A DNA stretch of 64,000 nt from Sphingomonas mollis (GTDB taxonomy: Bacteria > Pseudomonadota > Alphaproteobacteria > Sphingomonadales > Sphingomonadaceae), in contig NZ_JAELXS010000005.1 of NCBI RefSeq assembly GCF_016427505.1, positions 62,001-126,000 of the forward strand, given 5' to 3'. The first letter of the stretch is position 1, and every line of letters begins with the position of its first letter. The translations under genes were made by a program, and so were the position numbers. This document shows positions 56,007 to 64,000 of the stretch, piece after piece. The notes beneath the pieces were generated by a model that saw only the letters and a program-made list of their open reading frames with translations, searched no databases and had not been told where the DNA came from.

Positions 56007-57269
56007 TCACAACAGCTTGTCGACCAGATGGATGACCAGACCGACCAGTCCGCCGACCAGCGTGCCGTTGATCCGGATATATTGCAGGTCGCGACCGACC
56101 GCATTCTCCAGCCGGCCAGTGATCGTCCGCGCATCCCAGCCGCGCACCGTTTCCGACACCAGCCGGACGATATGGTCGCCGTAATCCGCGGCGATCCCCA
56201 CCACGGCGCGACGGACGAAGCGATTGATCGTCGTCGCCAGCCGCCGGTCCTGACGCAGCGTCGCACCCAGTTGGTGCAGCACCTCGCCCAGCTTCCCCGC
56301 CATCGCCGCTTCCGGATCGCGCGCGATGCTCAGCAATGCGGCCCGCGCCTGTTCCCACAACCCGTCCAGCCAGCGCGCCATCGCCGGGTTGGCGATCAAC
56401 TCTTCCTTCACCCGCTCCACCCGCGCGCGCATCGCCGGATCATATTGCAGGTCCCAGGCCAGCCGATCGAGCCCCTCCTCCGCCTTCACCCGCAACGGAT
56501 GGTCCGGGTTTTCGGCCATATCGATCAACAGCTTGTCCAGCCCGCCGATCAGCTTGTCCGCCAGCGTCTCGTCCAGCCCGGTCCAGCGCAACAGCGCGCC
56601 GGCGCGTTCGTGCACCATCTGGCGCATCAGCGCGTCGTTGCTGGCCAGCGCAGCGGCGGCCCAGCGGATACCGGCGTCCAGCACCGGCTTGTGCCGCCCC
56701 TGCGCCATCGTCGCCGTCAGCAATTGGCCGGCGATCGGCGACACCTCCGCCTCGCGCAGGCGATTGACCGCCGCCGCCTTCACCATGCCGCCCAGCCGCG
56801 CCGGATCGAGCGATTCGAGGATCTGCGCCACCAGCTTCGACGCGCCCTGCCGGAAACGGCCGCCGGCACCCTCGGGCGGATCGGTCAGCCAGCGCGCCAC
56901 CGCGCCCGCGACGTCCAGCCGCCGCATCCGCCGCGCCACCACGCGCGGGATCAGGAAATTGGTGCGCAGGAATTGCGCCAGCGTGTCGCCGATCCGGTCT
57001 TTGTTGCGCGGCACGATCGCGGTGTGCGGGATCGGCAGGCCCAGCGGATGCCGGAACAGCGCCGTCACCGCGAACCAGTCGGCCAGCCCACCGACCATCG
57101 CCGCCTCGGCAAAGGCGCGGACGAAGCCCCAGGCGGGATGCTCGTCGACCAGCAGGCGGCTGACGAGAAACACCGCCGCCATCACCACCAACAGCACGGT
57201 CGCGACCAGCCGCATCCTCACCAGACCCGCCGGTGGGGCATCCATCATACGCGCGCTGGCCATGTTCAT
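56007..57269 (-). CDS. DUF445 membrane protein
   Basis: The 420-residue protein has an N-terminal membrane helix (LVATVLLVVMAAVFLVSRLL) and the DUF445 mark FAEAAMVGGLADWFAVTALF with HPLGLPIPHTAIVPRNKDRIG. A long helical soluble part and a C-terminal hydrophobic helix (INGTLVGGLVGLVIHLVDKL) complete it. The family resembles YjiN; its function is unknown. It is located 75 bases from the RND pump gene, same strand. Confidence 0.9.
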   Translation of the reverse strand: MNMASARMMDAPPAGLVRMRLVATVLLVVMAAVFLVSRLLVDEHPAWGFVRAFAEAAMVGGLADWFAVTALFRHPLGLPIPHTAIVPRNKDRIGDTLAQFLRTNFLIPRVVARRMRRLDVAGAVARWLTDPPEGAGGRFRQGASKLVAQILESLDPARLGGMVKAAAVNRLREAEVSPIAGQLLTATMAQGRHKPVLDAGIRWAAAALASNDALMRQMVHERAGALLRWTGLDETLADKLIGGLDKLLIDMAENPDHPLRVKAEEGLDRLAWDLQYDPAMRARVERVKEELIANPAMARWLDGLWEQARAALLSIARDPEAAMAGKLGEVLHQLGATLRQDRRLATTINRFVRRAVVGIAADYGDHIVRLVSETVRGWDARTITGRLENAVGRDLQYIRINGTLVGGLVGLVIHLVDKLL

Positions 57270-57344
57270 CGCAGGGACAATGACCGAGCGCGCGGATGGT
57301 TCATGCCGCCGCGCCGGCGCCTGTCCGAATCCGCGGCGGGCGCA

Positions 57345-60300
57345 TCATTCCGCGGGATGCGGCCCGTCCTCGCGATACCCGATCGATCCCGGTCCGACGC
57401 CCAGACGCGGACCGCGACCCGGCCCGACCACGCCGATCACCTCGGCGCCGTCGTCGCCCGGCCTGAACGTCAGCAAGCGACGACCCAGCCGGCTGCCCAG
57501 CCGCGTCTCGACCCCCACCGCCAGGCTGAACCCCGCCGGCACGATCAGCAGCGTCAGCAGCGTCGACAGCACCAGTCCGCCGATCACCGTCACGCTCATC
57601 GGCGCGCGGAACGATCCGTCGCCGGTCAGCGACAGCGCGGTCGGCACCATGCCCGCCACCATCGCCACCGTCGTCATCACGATCGGCAGCGCCCGCTTGT
57701 GCCCGGCATCGACGATCGCCTCGAACTTGGGCACGCCGTGGCTCATCTCCTCCAGCGCGAAATCGACCAGCAGGATCGAATTCTTGGCGACGATGCCCAG
57801 CAGCATCAACAGCCCGATATAGACCGGCAGCGACACCGACATGCCCGCGATCCACAATGCCAGACACGCGCCCAGCGGCGCCAGGAACAGCGACCCCAGA
57901 TTGACGAACGGCGGCAGGAACCGGCGATACAGCAGCACCAGCACCGCGAAGAGCAGGAAGAAGCCCGAGGTGACGGCCAGGATGATGTTCGTCACCAGCT
58001 CCGCCTGCGCCTTGGACTGGCCGACCGACAGCCGGCTGACCCCGATCGGCATCGACGTGACCGCCGGCAGCGCGAGGATCTGCTTCATCGCATCGCCCTC
58101 GACGATACCCGGCGCCAGATCGGCACCGATCGTCAACTGGCGTTGCTGGGCGATCCGGTCGATCTGGGTCGGACCGGCGCCGAAGCCGATATCGGCGACC
58201 ACCTTAAGCGGCACCGATCCACCGTTAGACGTGCTGACCGGCAGGTTCTCGATGCTCGACAGCTTCTCGCGCGCGCTTTCGGCCAGCGCGACGCGGATCG
58301 GGATCTGGCGGTCGTTGAGCGAGAAGCGGGCGCTGTTCTGGTCGATATCGCCAAGCGTCGCGACGCGGATCGCGTTCGACAGCGCGCTGGTCGTCACGCC
58401 CAGATCGGCGGCCAGATCCATCCGCGGCCGGATCACGATCTCCGGCCGTTGCAGACCGCCCGCGGTGCGCGGCGCGCGCAGGATCGGCAGGTGGCTCATC
58501 TGCTCGACGATCCGGTCCGCCGTCTGCTGCAACATCACCGGATCGTCACTGCCCAGCGTGATCTGCAGATCGCGGCTCGGCCCGCCCCAGCCATTCTGGT
58601 TCTGGAACGACACCCGCGCATCGGGGATCGCCGACAGCGTCGGGGTCAGCGCGCGTTCGAATTCCACGCTGGTCCGGTCGCGATCGTCCGCCAGCGTGGC
58701 GGTGACACGACCGGTGCCGAGAAACGCACGTTGATAGACCGAGGTGACGATCGGCTTCTGCGCCGACAGGATGCCGGCCACCCGGCTGACCACCGCCTGC
58801 GTCTGTTCCAGCGTCGATCCCGGCGGCAGTTCGACCTGTACCGTGCTGCGATCGTTATCGCGCTGCGGCTGGAATTCCTGCGGCAACATCATGAAGATCG
58901 CGACCGTGGCGATCAGCGCGAGCACGCTGATGCCCATGATCCACACTCGGTGATCGACGAAATGCGACACCAACCGCCGCCAGCCGCCCTGCGCCGACAG
59001 CCGGCGCTGCCGCGTCTGGTCGAGCGACCAGCGCAACAGCGCGACGTACCGGCTCATCACCGGCCCGTCCTCCGCCGGCTCATGTCCGCCCGCCTTCAGG
59101 AAATAGGCGGCGATCATCGGCGTGATGAGCCGCGCGACGGCAAGGCTCATCAGCACCGCCGCGACCACGGTCAGGCCGAAATTCTTGAAGAACTGCCCCG
59201 ACACGCCCGGCATCAACGCCACCGGCAGGAAGACCGCGACGATCGACATCGTCGTCGCCAGCACCGCCAGCCCGATCTCGTCGGCGGCGTCGATCGATGC
59301 CTGATACGCGTTCTTGCCCATCCGCATATGCCGGACGATATTTTCGATCTCGACGATCGCATCGTCCACCAGCACACCCGCCACCAGACTGAGCGCCAGC
59401 AGCGTCATGTTGTTCAGGCTGAACCCCAGCAGGTCCATGAACCAGAAGGTCGGGATCGCCGACAGCGGGATCGCCAGTGCCGAGATGAACGTCGCGCGCC
59501 AGTCGCGCAGGAACAGGAACACCACGACCACCGCGAGCACCGCGCCCTCGATCATCGATCCGATCGCGTTCTCATATTCGTGTTCGGTATAGGTGACGCT
59601 GGTCGACAGCAGCTTGAACTGCACCGACGGATTGCGCTTTTCCAGCGCCTCCAGCTTCTTGACCGCCTCGTTATAGACGGTGACGTCGGACGAACCCTTG
59701 GTTCGCGTGAAACTGAACGAGACGACCTGATGGCCGTTCACCGCCGAGGACGATTTCTGTTCGGCATAGGCATCGCGCACATCGGCGATATCGGCCAGCC
59801 TGACTGTCCGCCCGTTGCCCAGCGAAATCTGCGTCTGGCCTAGTGCATAGGCGTTCTTGGCATTGCCCAGCACGCGCACCGATTGCTCGGATCCGGCGAT
59901 CTCCGCCTTGCCGCCCGTCGCGTTGAGGTTGACCGCGCGCAGCGCCGCGTTGACGGTGTTGGCGGTCAGCCCTTGTGCCTGCAACTTCACCGGATCGAGG
60001 ATGACCCGGATTTCGCGCGCGACGCCGCCGTTGCGCTCCACCGCGCCCAAGCCCGGCACCGACAGCAATTCCTTGCTGACGGTATCGTCGATGTACCAGC
60101 TCAACTGCTCCACCGTCATGTCGGTGGTCAGCGCCGAGAAGTTCGCGATATCCTCGTCGCTGGTGTCGAAACGGCCGATCTGCGGTTCCAGAATACCGTC
60201 GGGCAGGTCGCCGCGGATCTGCGTGATCGCATTGCGCAGGTCGTTGACCGCGCGGTCGATATCGGTGCCCAGTTGCAACTGGATGATGGTCTGCGAATTG

Positions 60301-60569
60301 CCTTCCTTCACCGTCGACCGGATCTCGTCGATCCCGCGCAGGCCCCGCGCCGCCGCCTCGACCCGCTTGGTCACCTGCGTTTCCAGTTCGCTGGGTGCCG
60401 CGCCCGGCTGGCTGATGATGACGAAGGCGACCGGGAAGTCGATGTCCGGCTGCTGGTTCACATCCATCCGCATGAAGCTGACGATGCCGGCCAGCGTCAG
60501 CGCCACGAACAGGACGATCGGCACCACGGGGTTGCGGATCGACCAGGCGGAGATGTTGCGGAAGTTCAT
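57345..60569 (-). CDS. RND efflux transporter, inner-membrane pump
   Basis: A proton-driven AcrB/MdtB/MexF-like pump of 1074 residues. It has 12 spans and two large periplasmic loops. The proton-relay Asp pair is in VAGVLVDDAIVEIENIV and the matching Lys in LLGIVAKNSILLVDFALEE. The N-terminus has the family text AWSIRNPVVPIVLFVALTLAG. It ends with an unusual Arg/Gly tail. It starts 6 bases after the adaptor gene. No outer-membrane TolC-like gene is nearby. Substrates cannot be predicted; the sequence is closest in type to HAE1 exporters. Confidence 0.95.
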   Translation of the reverse strand: MNFRNISAWSIRNPVVPIVLFVALTLAGIVSFMRMDVNQQPDIDFPVAFVIISQPGAAPSELETQVTKRVEAAARGLRGIDEIRSTVKEGNSQTIIQLQLGTDIDRAVNDLRNAITQIRGDLPDGILEPQIGRFDTSDEDIANFSALTTDMTVEQLSWYIDDTVSKELLSVPGLGAVERNGGVAREIRVILDPVKLQAQGLTANTVNAALRAVNLNATGGKAEIAGSEQSVRVLGNAKNAYALGQTQISLGNGRTVRLADIADVRDAYAEQKSSSAVNGHQVVSFSFTRTKGSSDVTVYNEAVKKLEALEKRNPSVQFKLLSTSVTYTEHEYENAIGSMIEGAVLAVVVVFLFLRDWRATFISALAIPLSAIPTFWFMDLLGFSLNNMTLLALSLVAGVLVDDAIVEIENIVRHMRMGKNAYQASIDAADEIGLAVLATTMSIVAVFLPVALMPGVSGQFFKNFGLTVVAAVLMSLAVARLITPMIAAYFLKAGGHEPAEDGPVMSRYVALLRWSLDQTRQRRLSAQGGWRRLVSHFVDHRVWIMGISVLALIATVAIFMMLPQEFQPQRDNDRSTVQVELPPGSTLEQTQAVVSRVAGILSAQKPIVTSVYQRAFLGTGRVTATLADDRDRTSVEFERALTPTLSAIPDARVSFQNQNGWGGPSRDLQITLGSDDPVMLQQTADRIVEQMSHLPILRAPRTAGGLQRPEIVIRPRMDLAADLGVTTSALSNAIRVATLGDIDQNSARFSLNDRQIPIRVALAESAREKLSSIENLPVSTSNGGSVPLKVVADIGFGAGPTQIDRIAQQRQLTIGADLAPGIVEGDAMKQILALPAVTSMPIGVSRLSVGQSKAQAELVTNIILAVTSGFFLLFAVLVLLYRRFLPPFVNLGSLFLAPLGACLALWIAGMSVSLPVYIGLLMLLGIVAKNSILLVDFALEEMSHGVPKFEAIVDAGHKRALPIVMTTVAMVAGMVPTALSLTGDGSFRAPMSVTVIGGLVLSTLLTLLIVPAGFSLAVGVETRLGSRLGRRLLTFRPGDDGAEVIGVVGPGRGPRLGVGPGSIGYREDGPHPAE

Positions 60570-60575
60570 ATGCGG

Positions 60576-61772
60576 TTATCCGTTGGTCGCAGCGGCGGCG
60601 GGGGCCGCGGCGCGCAGGACCGGCTTCACCTTCTGACCCGGCGACAGGAACGCACCTGCCGCCAGCACGACCCGCTCGTTACCCGCCAGTCCGCCGACCA
60701 CCGACACGCCTGCATCGCTGACCTGACCGACCTTCACGTCGCGGCGTTCCGCGCGGTTCTGGCCGTCGAGGACGTACACGTAATTGCCGCGGCCATCGCT
60801 CTGCACCGCCGATTCGGGCAACAGCGGCACCGCGCTGGTCGCGCCGCTCACCGTTGCCGATGCGAACCCGCCCGGCCGCAGCGCCGGATCGTACCGCAGG
60901 CCGATGCGCGCGATCCCCTGCCGCGTCTGCGGATCGATGATCGGCGACACCTGCCATACCTCGCCCGCGAAGGTCTGCGTGCTGCCGACCGGCGTCACCT
61001 GCGCCCGCGCGCCGGCATGCAGGCCCTGCAGGTCCGCCTCGCTCATCTGCGCGCGCATCTCCATCTGGCCGCCCTGCGCCATGCGGAACAGCACGCCGCT
61101 GCCCGAACTCACGATCTGGCCGGGTTCCGCCTGCCGGGTCAGGACCAGCCCGGCGGCCGGCGCGCGGATGTCGAGGCGGCCGTTGCGCGCCTGCGATTCG
61201 GCATAGGTGGCGCCCGCCACCTTCACCCGCGCCGCCGCGGCATCGCGCGTCGCGGTGCGGCGTTGCAGATCGGCCTTCGAGATGAAACCACGATCGACCA
61301 GCGATACGGCGCGATCCAGCTCCGCCTGCGCCAGCGTCAGGTCGGCGCGCGCGACATTCACCTGCGCACCCAGCGCGGCGGCGGTCTGCACCTGTACAGA
61401 CCGGTCGACCGTCGCCAGCACCTGGCCCGCATTCACCCACTGGCCGGGTTCGACGAGCACGCGCGTAATCATGCCGCCCTCGCCCGCGACGCCCACCGGC
61501 ATCTCGCGGCGCGCGGCCAGCGTGCCGGTCGCGGCGATCGATCGGTCGACGGTGCTGCGCCCCGGCACCACCACGGTCACGCTCGGCAATTGTTCGGCAC
61601 CGGCGGCGGTGCCGGGCGCGGCGGCGGAGTGGTTGCCGCGTCCCCAGATCGCCCATGCGCCGATCGCCAGCACGACCGCGATCACCGCCGCGACGATCCA
61701 TGCACGACGGGCAGGCGGCGTCACGGGGCCGGTCAACCGGTCCTGCGCGATAGAGCCCGATTCGTAATTCAT
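60576..61772 (-). CDS. RND efflux periplasmic adaptor (membrane fusion protein)
   Basis: The 398-residue adaptor has a membrane anchor (AWIVAAVIAVVLAIGAWAIW), a lipoyl half-motif (GGMITRVLVEPGQWVNAGQV), an alpha-helical hairpin (VNVARADLTLAQAELDRAV), the second lipoyl half (RNGRLDIRAPAAGLVLTRQ), and a beta-barrel domain. It bridges the pump and an outer-membrane channel. ATG 61772 is preferred for GACGGG upstream; GTG 61802 is open. It is the first gene of the pair. Confidence 0.93.
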   Translation of the reverse strand: MNYESGSIAQDRLTGPVTPPARRAWIVAAVIAVVLAIGAWAIWGRGNHSAAAPGTAAGAEQLPSVTVVVPGRSTVDRSIAATGTLAARREMPVGVAGEGGMITRVLVEPGQWVNAGQVLATVDRSVQVQTAAALGAQVNVARADLTLAQAELDRAVSLVDRGFISKADLQRRTATRDAAAARVKVAGATYAESQARNGRLDIRAPAAGLVLTRQAEPGQIVSSGSGVLFRMAQGGQMEMRAQMSEADLQGLHAGARAQVTPVGSTQTFAGEVWQVSPIIDPQTRQGIARIGLRYDPALRPGGFASATVSGATSAVPLLPESAVQSDGRGNYVYVLDGQNRAERRDVKVGQVSDAGVSVVGGLAGNERVVLAAGAFLSPGQKVKPVLRAAAPAAAATNG

Positions 61773-61980
61773 CCCGTCGCCATCCCATCCCCGGCTGTTC
61801 ACGGCCGCCTCGTCAGAGCTGTATTATCGAAATAAGTCACCGGGCTCAAGACACTTCGCCGACGGCCGGTCACTGCCTGCCTGCAAACGTCGGTTCCCGC
61901 AACCTGACTTGGCATTCGGTCCGTTCATCGCCGGTTGATCGTGAGCGGGGCATGGCATCGGGGCAACAGGAGAAACAACG

Positions 61981-62727
61981 ATGCGTCTCGCCCTTCCCGT
62001 CATGATCGCCCTCGCCGCGCTGCCCGTCGCCACCCTGCCCGTCGCCGCCGCCGCGCAGGGGCAGCAGACCAGCATCCAGCCGATGATCCCGGCCAGCGGC
62101 ACCGTGGTCGATGTGGTGGCGGAGGGTCGGACGACCCGCGTTCCCGATCTCGCCACGATCCGCGCCGGCGTCGTCACCCCCGGCGCCACCGCCGCGCAGG
62201 CGCTGGCCGACAACGCCACCGCCATGGCCCGCGTGCTGGCCGCCCTGCGCAAGGCCGGTGTCGCCCCGCGCGATCTGGCCACCGCGACGGTGCAACTGGC
62301 GCCGCAATATCGCTACGCCGAAAACCAGCCGCCGGTCATCACCGGTTATCAGGCGACGAACAGCGTGTCGGTCCGTTTCCGTGATGTCGCGCGATCGGGC
62401 GCGATTCTCGATGCGCTGGTGAAGGAAGGCGCCAACCAGATCGACGGGCCGAACCTGTCGCTGGCCGAACCGGATGCGGCGCTGGACGAGGCGCGCGCCG
62501 ATGCGGTGAAGCGCGCCCGCGCCCGTGCCGATCTCTATGCCCGCGCCGCCGGCCTGCGCGTCGTCCGCATCGTCTCGATCGCCGAGGCGGGACAGGACAG
62601 CGGCGGCCCCGAACGTCCGGTGATGCTGATGGCCCGCGCGGCCAAGGCGGACGCCTCGACCGAGATCGCACCGGGTGAGAAGGACATCACCGCGACGCTG
62701 CAGGTCCGCTTCCTGCTCGATCAGTAA
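61981..62727 (+). CDS. Exported SIMPL (DUF541) protein
   Basis: The 248-residue protein has a signal peptide (LPVMIALAALPVATLPVAAAA) and the SIMPL domain: VVDVVAEGRTTRVPDLATIRAGV, LRKAGVAPRDLATATVQLAPQY, ITGYQATNSVSVRFRD. The domain is periplasmic and of uncertain function, sometimes tied to oxidative stress. It diverges from the efflux genes across 208 bases. A hairpin follows the stop. Confidence 0.92.
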   Translation: MRLALPVMIALAALPVATLPVAAAAQGQQTSIQPMIPASGTVVDVVAEGRTTRVPDLATIRAGVVTPGATAAQALADNATAMARVLAALRKAGVAPRDLATATVQLAPQYRYAENQPPVITGYQATNSVSVRFRDVARSGAILDALVKEGANQIDGPNLSLAEPDAALDEARADAVKRARARADLYARAAGLRVVRIVSIAEAGQDSGGPERPVMLMARAAKADASTEIAPGEKDITATLQVRFLLDQ

Positions 62728-62731
62728 CGAA

Positions 62732-62765
62732 AAAGGGGCCGCCCGGTCGCCCGGACGGCCCCTTT
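62732..62765. terminator. Bidirectional hairpin terminator
   Basis: Arms AAAGGGGCCGCCCGG (62732-62746) and 62751-62765 pair with one mismatch around a 4-base loop. On the minus strand five T follow the stem, so it suits the GlsB-like gene; on the plus strand only three T follow, a weaker stop for the SIMPL gene. It lies between the two convergent genes. Confidence 0.85.
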
Positions 62766-62798
62766 GGTCGATCCCGCCGAAGCGGCGGGATCAGTGCT

Positions 62799-63056
62799 TC
62801 AGCGCACCCGGCCGCGACGGACCAGGTTCACGATCGCCAGCAGGATGACCGCACCCAGCAGCGACACCAGGAACGAGGTGACGTTCAGCGGCTGGTTGTT
62901 GATCGACCCACCCGAGATGATGAGGCCGCCCAGAAACGCGCCGACGATGCCGACGATGATGTTCAGGAAGATGCCCTGCTGCGCATCGGTGCGCATGATG
63001 ATGCTGGCAAGCCAGCCGATGACGCCGCCGATGATCAGCCAAAGAATAATGCCCAT
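62799..63056 (-). CDS. GlsB/YeaQ/YmgE-family membrane protein
   Basis: The 85-residue protein has three membrane helices in the transglycosylase-associated family: ILWLIIGGVIGWLASIIMR, NIIVGIVGAFLGGLIISG, and FLVSLLGAVILLAIVNLVRR. Such proteins respond to stress in other bacteria; mechanism unknown. It is the last leftward gene before the shared terminator. Confidence 0.93.
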   Translation of the reverse strand: MGIILWLIIGGVIGWLASIIMRTDAQQGIFLNIIVGIVGAFLGGLIISGGSINNQPLNVTSFLVSLLGAVILLAIVNLVRRGRVR

Positions 63057-63221
63057 GTCCAGTCCCTCCGTTAAAGCCCGCGACCGGAGCGGGCGATGCC
63101 GGAATAACCTGTATTGCTCTATCTTGTTCCGGGTGCGGTTCGATTAGTGTCGACGTTTCGCGCACCGGGTCCAGGATCGGGACGACTTCGCCATCGTCGT
63201 CGTCGCCGTTCCCGTACCGGG

Positions 63222-63527
63222 TCAGTACTTCAGCTGGCGCTCGTACAGCGTGCGATAATGCTGGATGCGCGTGACGCGCAGGCCGGGCATCCCCGACCGG
63301 TCGATCGCCCGCTGCCACCCGGCGAATTCCTCCGCCGTCAACCCGTATCGATCGCATACCTCGTCCACCGACAGCAGCCCGCCGTTGACGGCAGCGACAA
63401 CCTCGGCCTTGCGGCGGACCACCCACCGGGTGGTGGAGGGCGGCGGCAGGGTATCGACCGTCAATGGCTCGCCCAGCGGGCCGATGACTTTGGCGGGACG
63501 AATCTTTTCGTTCTGGATCATGTTCAA
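63222..63527 (-). CDS. sciP: SciP-like CtrA inhibitor (DUF1153)
   Basis: In Caulobacter SciP binds CtrA and blocks CtrA-driven promoters, including flagellar ones, early in the cell cycle. The 101-residue product matches the family closely: VIGPLGEPLTVDTLPPPSTTRWVVRRKAEVV, AVNGGLLSVDEVCDRYGL, EEFAGWQRAIDRSGMPGLRVTRIQHYR. The helix-turn-helix region spans about residues 40-75. Either of the first two ATG codons (63527, 63521) can start. It is a single gene; one GANTC site (GAATC) lies within its 5' coding part, where CcrM methylation could matter. Confidence 0.93.
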   Translation of the reverse strand: MNMIQNEKIRPAKVIGPLGEPLTVDTLPPPSTTRWVVRRKAEVVAAVNGGLLSVDEVCDRYGLTAEEFAGWQRAIDRSGMPGLRVTRIQHYRTLYERQLKY

Positions 63528-63621
63528 CCTCTGCCGGGGCTCCCGGCCCCCTCGAAACGCGTACTGGTGATGTATCCGGCGCTCCTGAAGAACGCCTGAA
63601 ACGCCACGGTAAACGAACCCT

Positions 63622-63882
63622 TCATCTGTCTTTCCACCGGCTTAGCCGGACCGCCACGCGCGGATTGAACGCGCCGTGCGTGGGTGCCAGCAATCCGCCG
63701 CCCATGACGGCGACCGCCGCCATCGGCCCGGTTCCCGGACCGGCCGGCGCCAGCCCCGACTGCACCACCGCGGTCGGGCTGGTCTCCTGTCGAGCCGACA
63801 GGTCGATCATCAGCGTGCCCAGGTCCTCGGGCAACGCGGCGATGTCGACGATGCCATCGAAAGAGGAGTGGGTCAGGTCCAA
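63622..63882 (-). CDS. Small protein upstream of sciP, function unknown
   Basis: The 86-residue product begins MDLTHSSFDGIVDIAALPED, has a Gly/Ala/Pro middle (LAPAGPGTGPMAAVAVMGGG), and ends in a basic stretch. There is no membrane span of full length and no family I recognise. It lies 94 bases before sciP on the same strand. An opposite-strand frame covers the same DNA but looks less like protein. DNA from 63883 to the window end holds no gene I can support. Confidence 0.4.
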   Translation of the reverse strand: MDLTHSSFDGIVDIAALPEDLGTLMIDLSARQETSPTAVVQSGLAPAGPGTGPMAAVAVMGGGLLAPTHGAFNPRVAVRLSRWKDR

Positions 63883-64000
63883 TGCGGCGTATCTCCGGGT
63901 TCGTCGGATGAACGCTCTACACGCGGGGTCATGAAGGTCGGGTAAAGCCGCGGATAACCTATCGTGAACCTTCGTTTACGCCTGCGTGGCTGTCCTTTGT

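Noticed and set aside
55764..59843. A 1359-codon open frame opposite mlaE, DUF445 and the RND pump genes
   Set aside because: It runs antisense through three clear genes, is dominated by His/Arg/Asp as expected of reversed GC-rich codons, and has no recognisable domain.
63665..63934. Plus-strand frames overlapping the small gene upstream of sciP
   Set aside because: The minus-strand reading has the more natural composition; neither plus frame shows a start site or motif.

Overview
The window is GC-rich, densely coded DNA from an alphaproteobacterium, most likely a member of the Sphingomonadales. This is inferred from several signs: FlaF and SciP (DUF1153), which are alphaproteobacterial flagellar/cell-cycle regulators; a plant-type glutamate-cysteine ligase; a motE/DUF6468 pair beside fliM; and dispersed palindromic intergenic repeats. 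No rRNA, CRISPR array, insertion sequence with a recognisable transposase, or prophage was seen.

Layout. (1) 1-20.5 kb is a motility and chemotaxis region. A leftward rod/ring operon (flgF-flgG-flgA-flgH, cut by the window edge) diverges from a rightward fliL-fliM-DUF6468-motE operon. A tightly packed 13-gene leftward operon follows: motA, STAS, cheY, cheA, cheW, cheR, cheB, cheY, cheD, a small unknown gene, motB, a FliL-like gene and a PilZ gene. Next come a HAD-domain protein with a methyltransferase (candidate surface or flagellin modification), flaF and a chemoreceptor. (2) 20.6-23.2 kb holds rsmE, gshA and tRNA-Gly. (3) 23.2-27.2 kb lies between tRNA-Gly and tRNA-Tyr. It begins AT-rich and carries a kinase-like protein, a glycosyltransferase and a methyltransferase, so it looks like a small acquired surface-sugar island. 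(4) 27.3-34.5 kb holds housekeeping and single genes: an M28 peptidase, rlmB, a DUF559 nuclease-like gene enclosed by inverted palindromic repeats, a ferredoxin, a DNA glycosylase, three poorly characterised proteins and mntH. (5) 34.5-47.2 kb is a glycogen/alpha-glucan operon, glgP-glgB-glgC-glgA-pgm-glgX, ending in an exported trehalase. (6) 47.2-51.1 kb is cyoABCD, a cytochrome o-type quinol oxidase. (7) 51-64 kb holds a CitE-like lyase, a block of nested palindromes, an Mla-type lipid transporter, a DUF445 protein, an RND efflux pump pair, a SIMPL protein, a GlsB-like protein and sciP.

How the parts fit. The chemoreceptor ends in a DWKSF tail like the CheR/CheB docking pentapeptide. It would signal through CheW/CheA to two CheY proteins, with CheR, CheB and CheD as adaptation enzymes, and through FliM to a MotA/MotB motor. 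PilZ and FliL-like proteins encoded in the same operon may adjust stator output. SciP, at the other end of the window, is a known family of CtrA co-regulators that controls flagellar genes in Caulobacter. Similar CCTATAA-like boxes precede fliL, motA, the HAD gene, flaF and the chemoreceptor gene.

The most unusual structure is the DUF559 gene at about 29.74-30.20 kb. It is bounded by inverted copies of a two-hairpin repeat that also occurs alone at 40.6 kb, which suggests a very small mobile or repeat-dispersal unit. Four other palindromic repeat types are also present.
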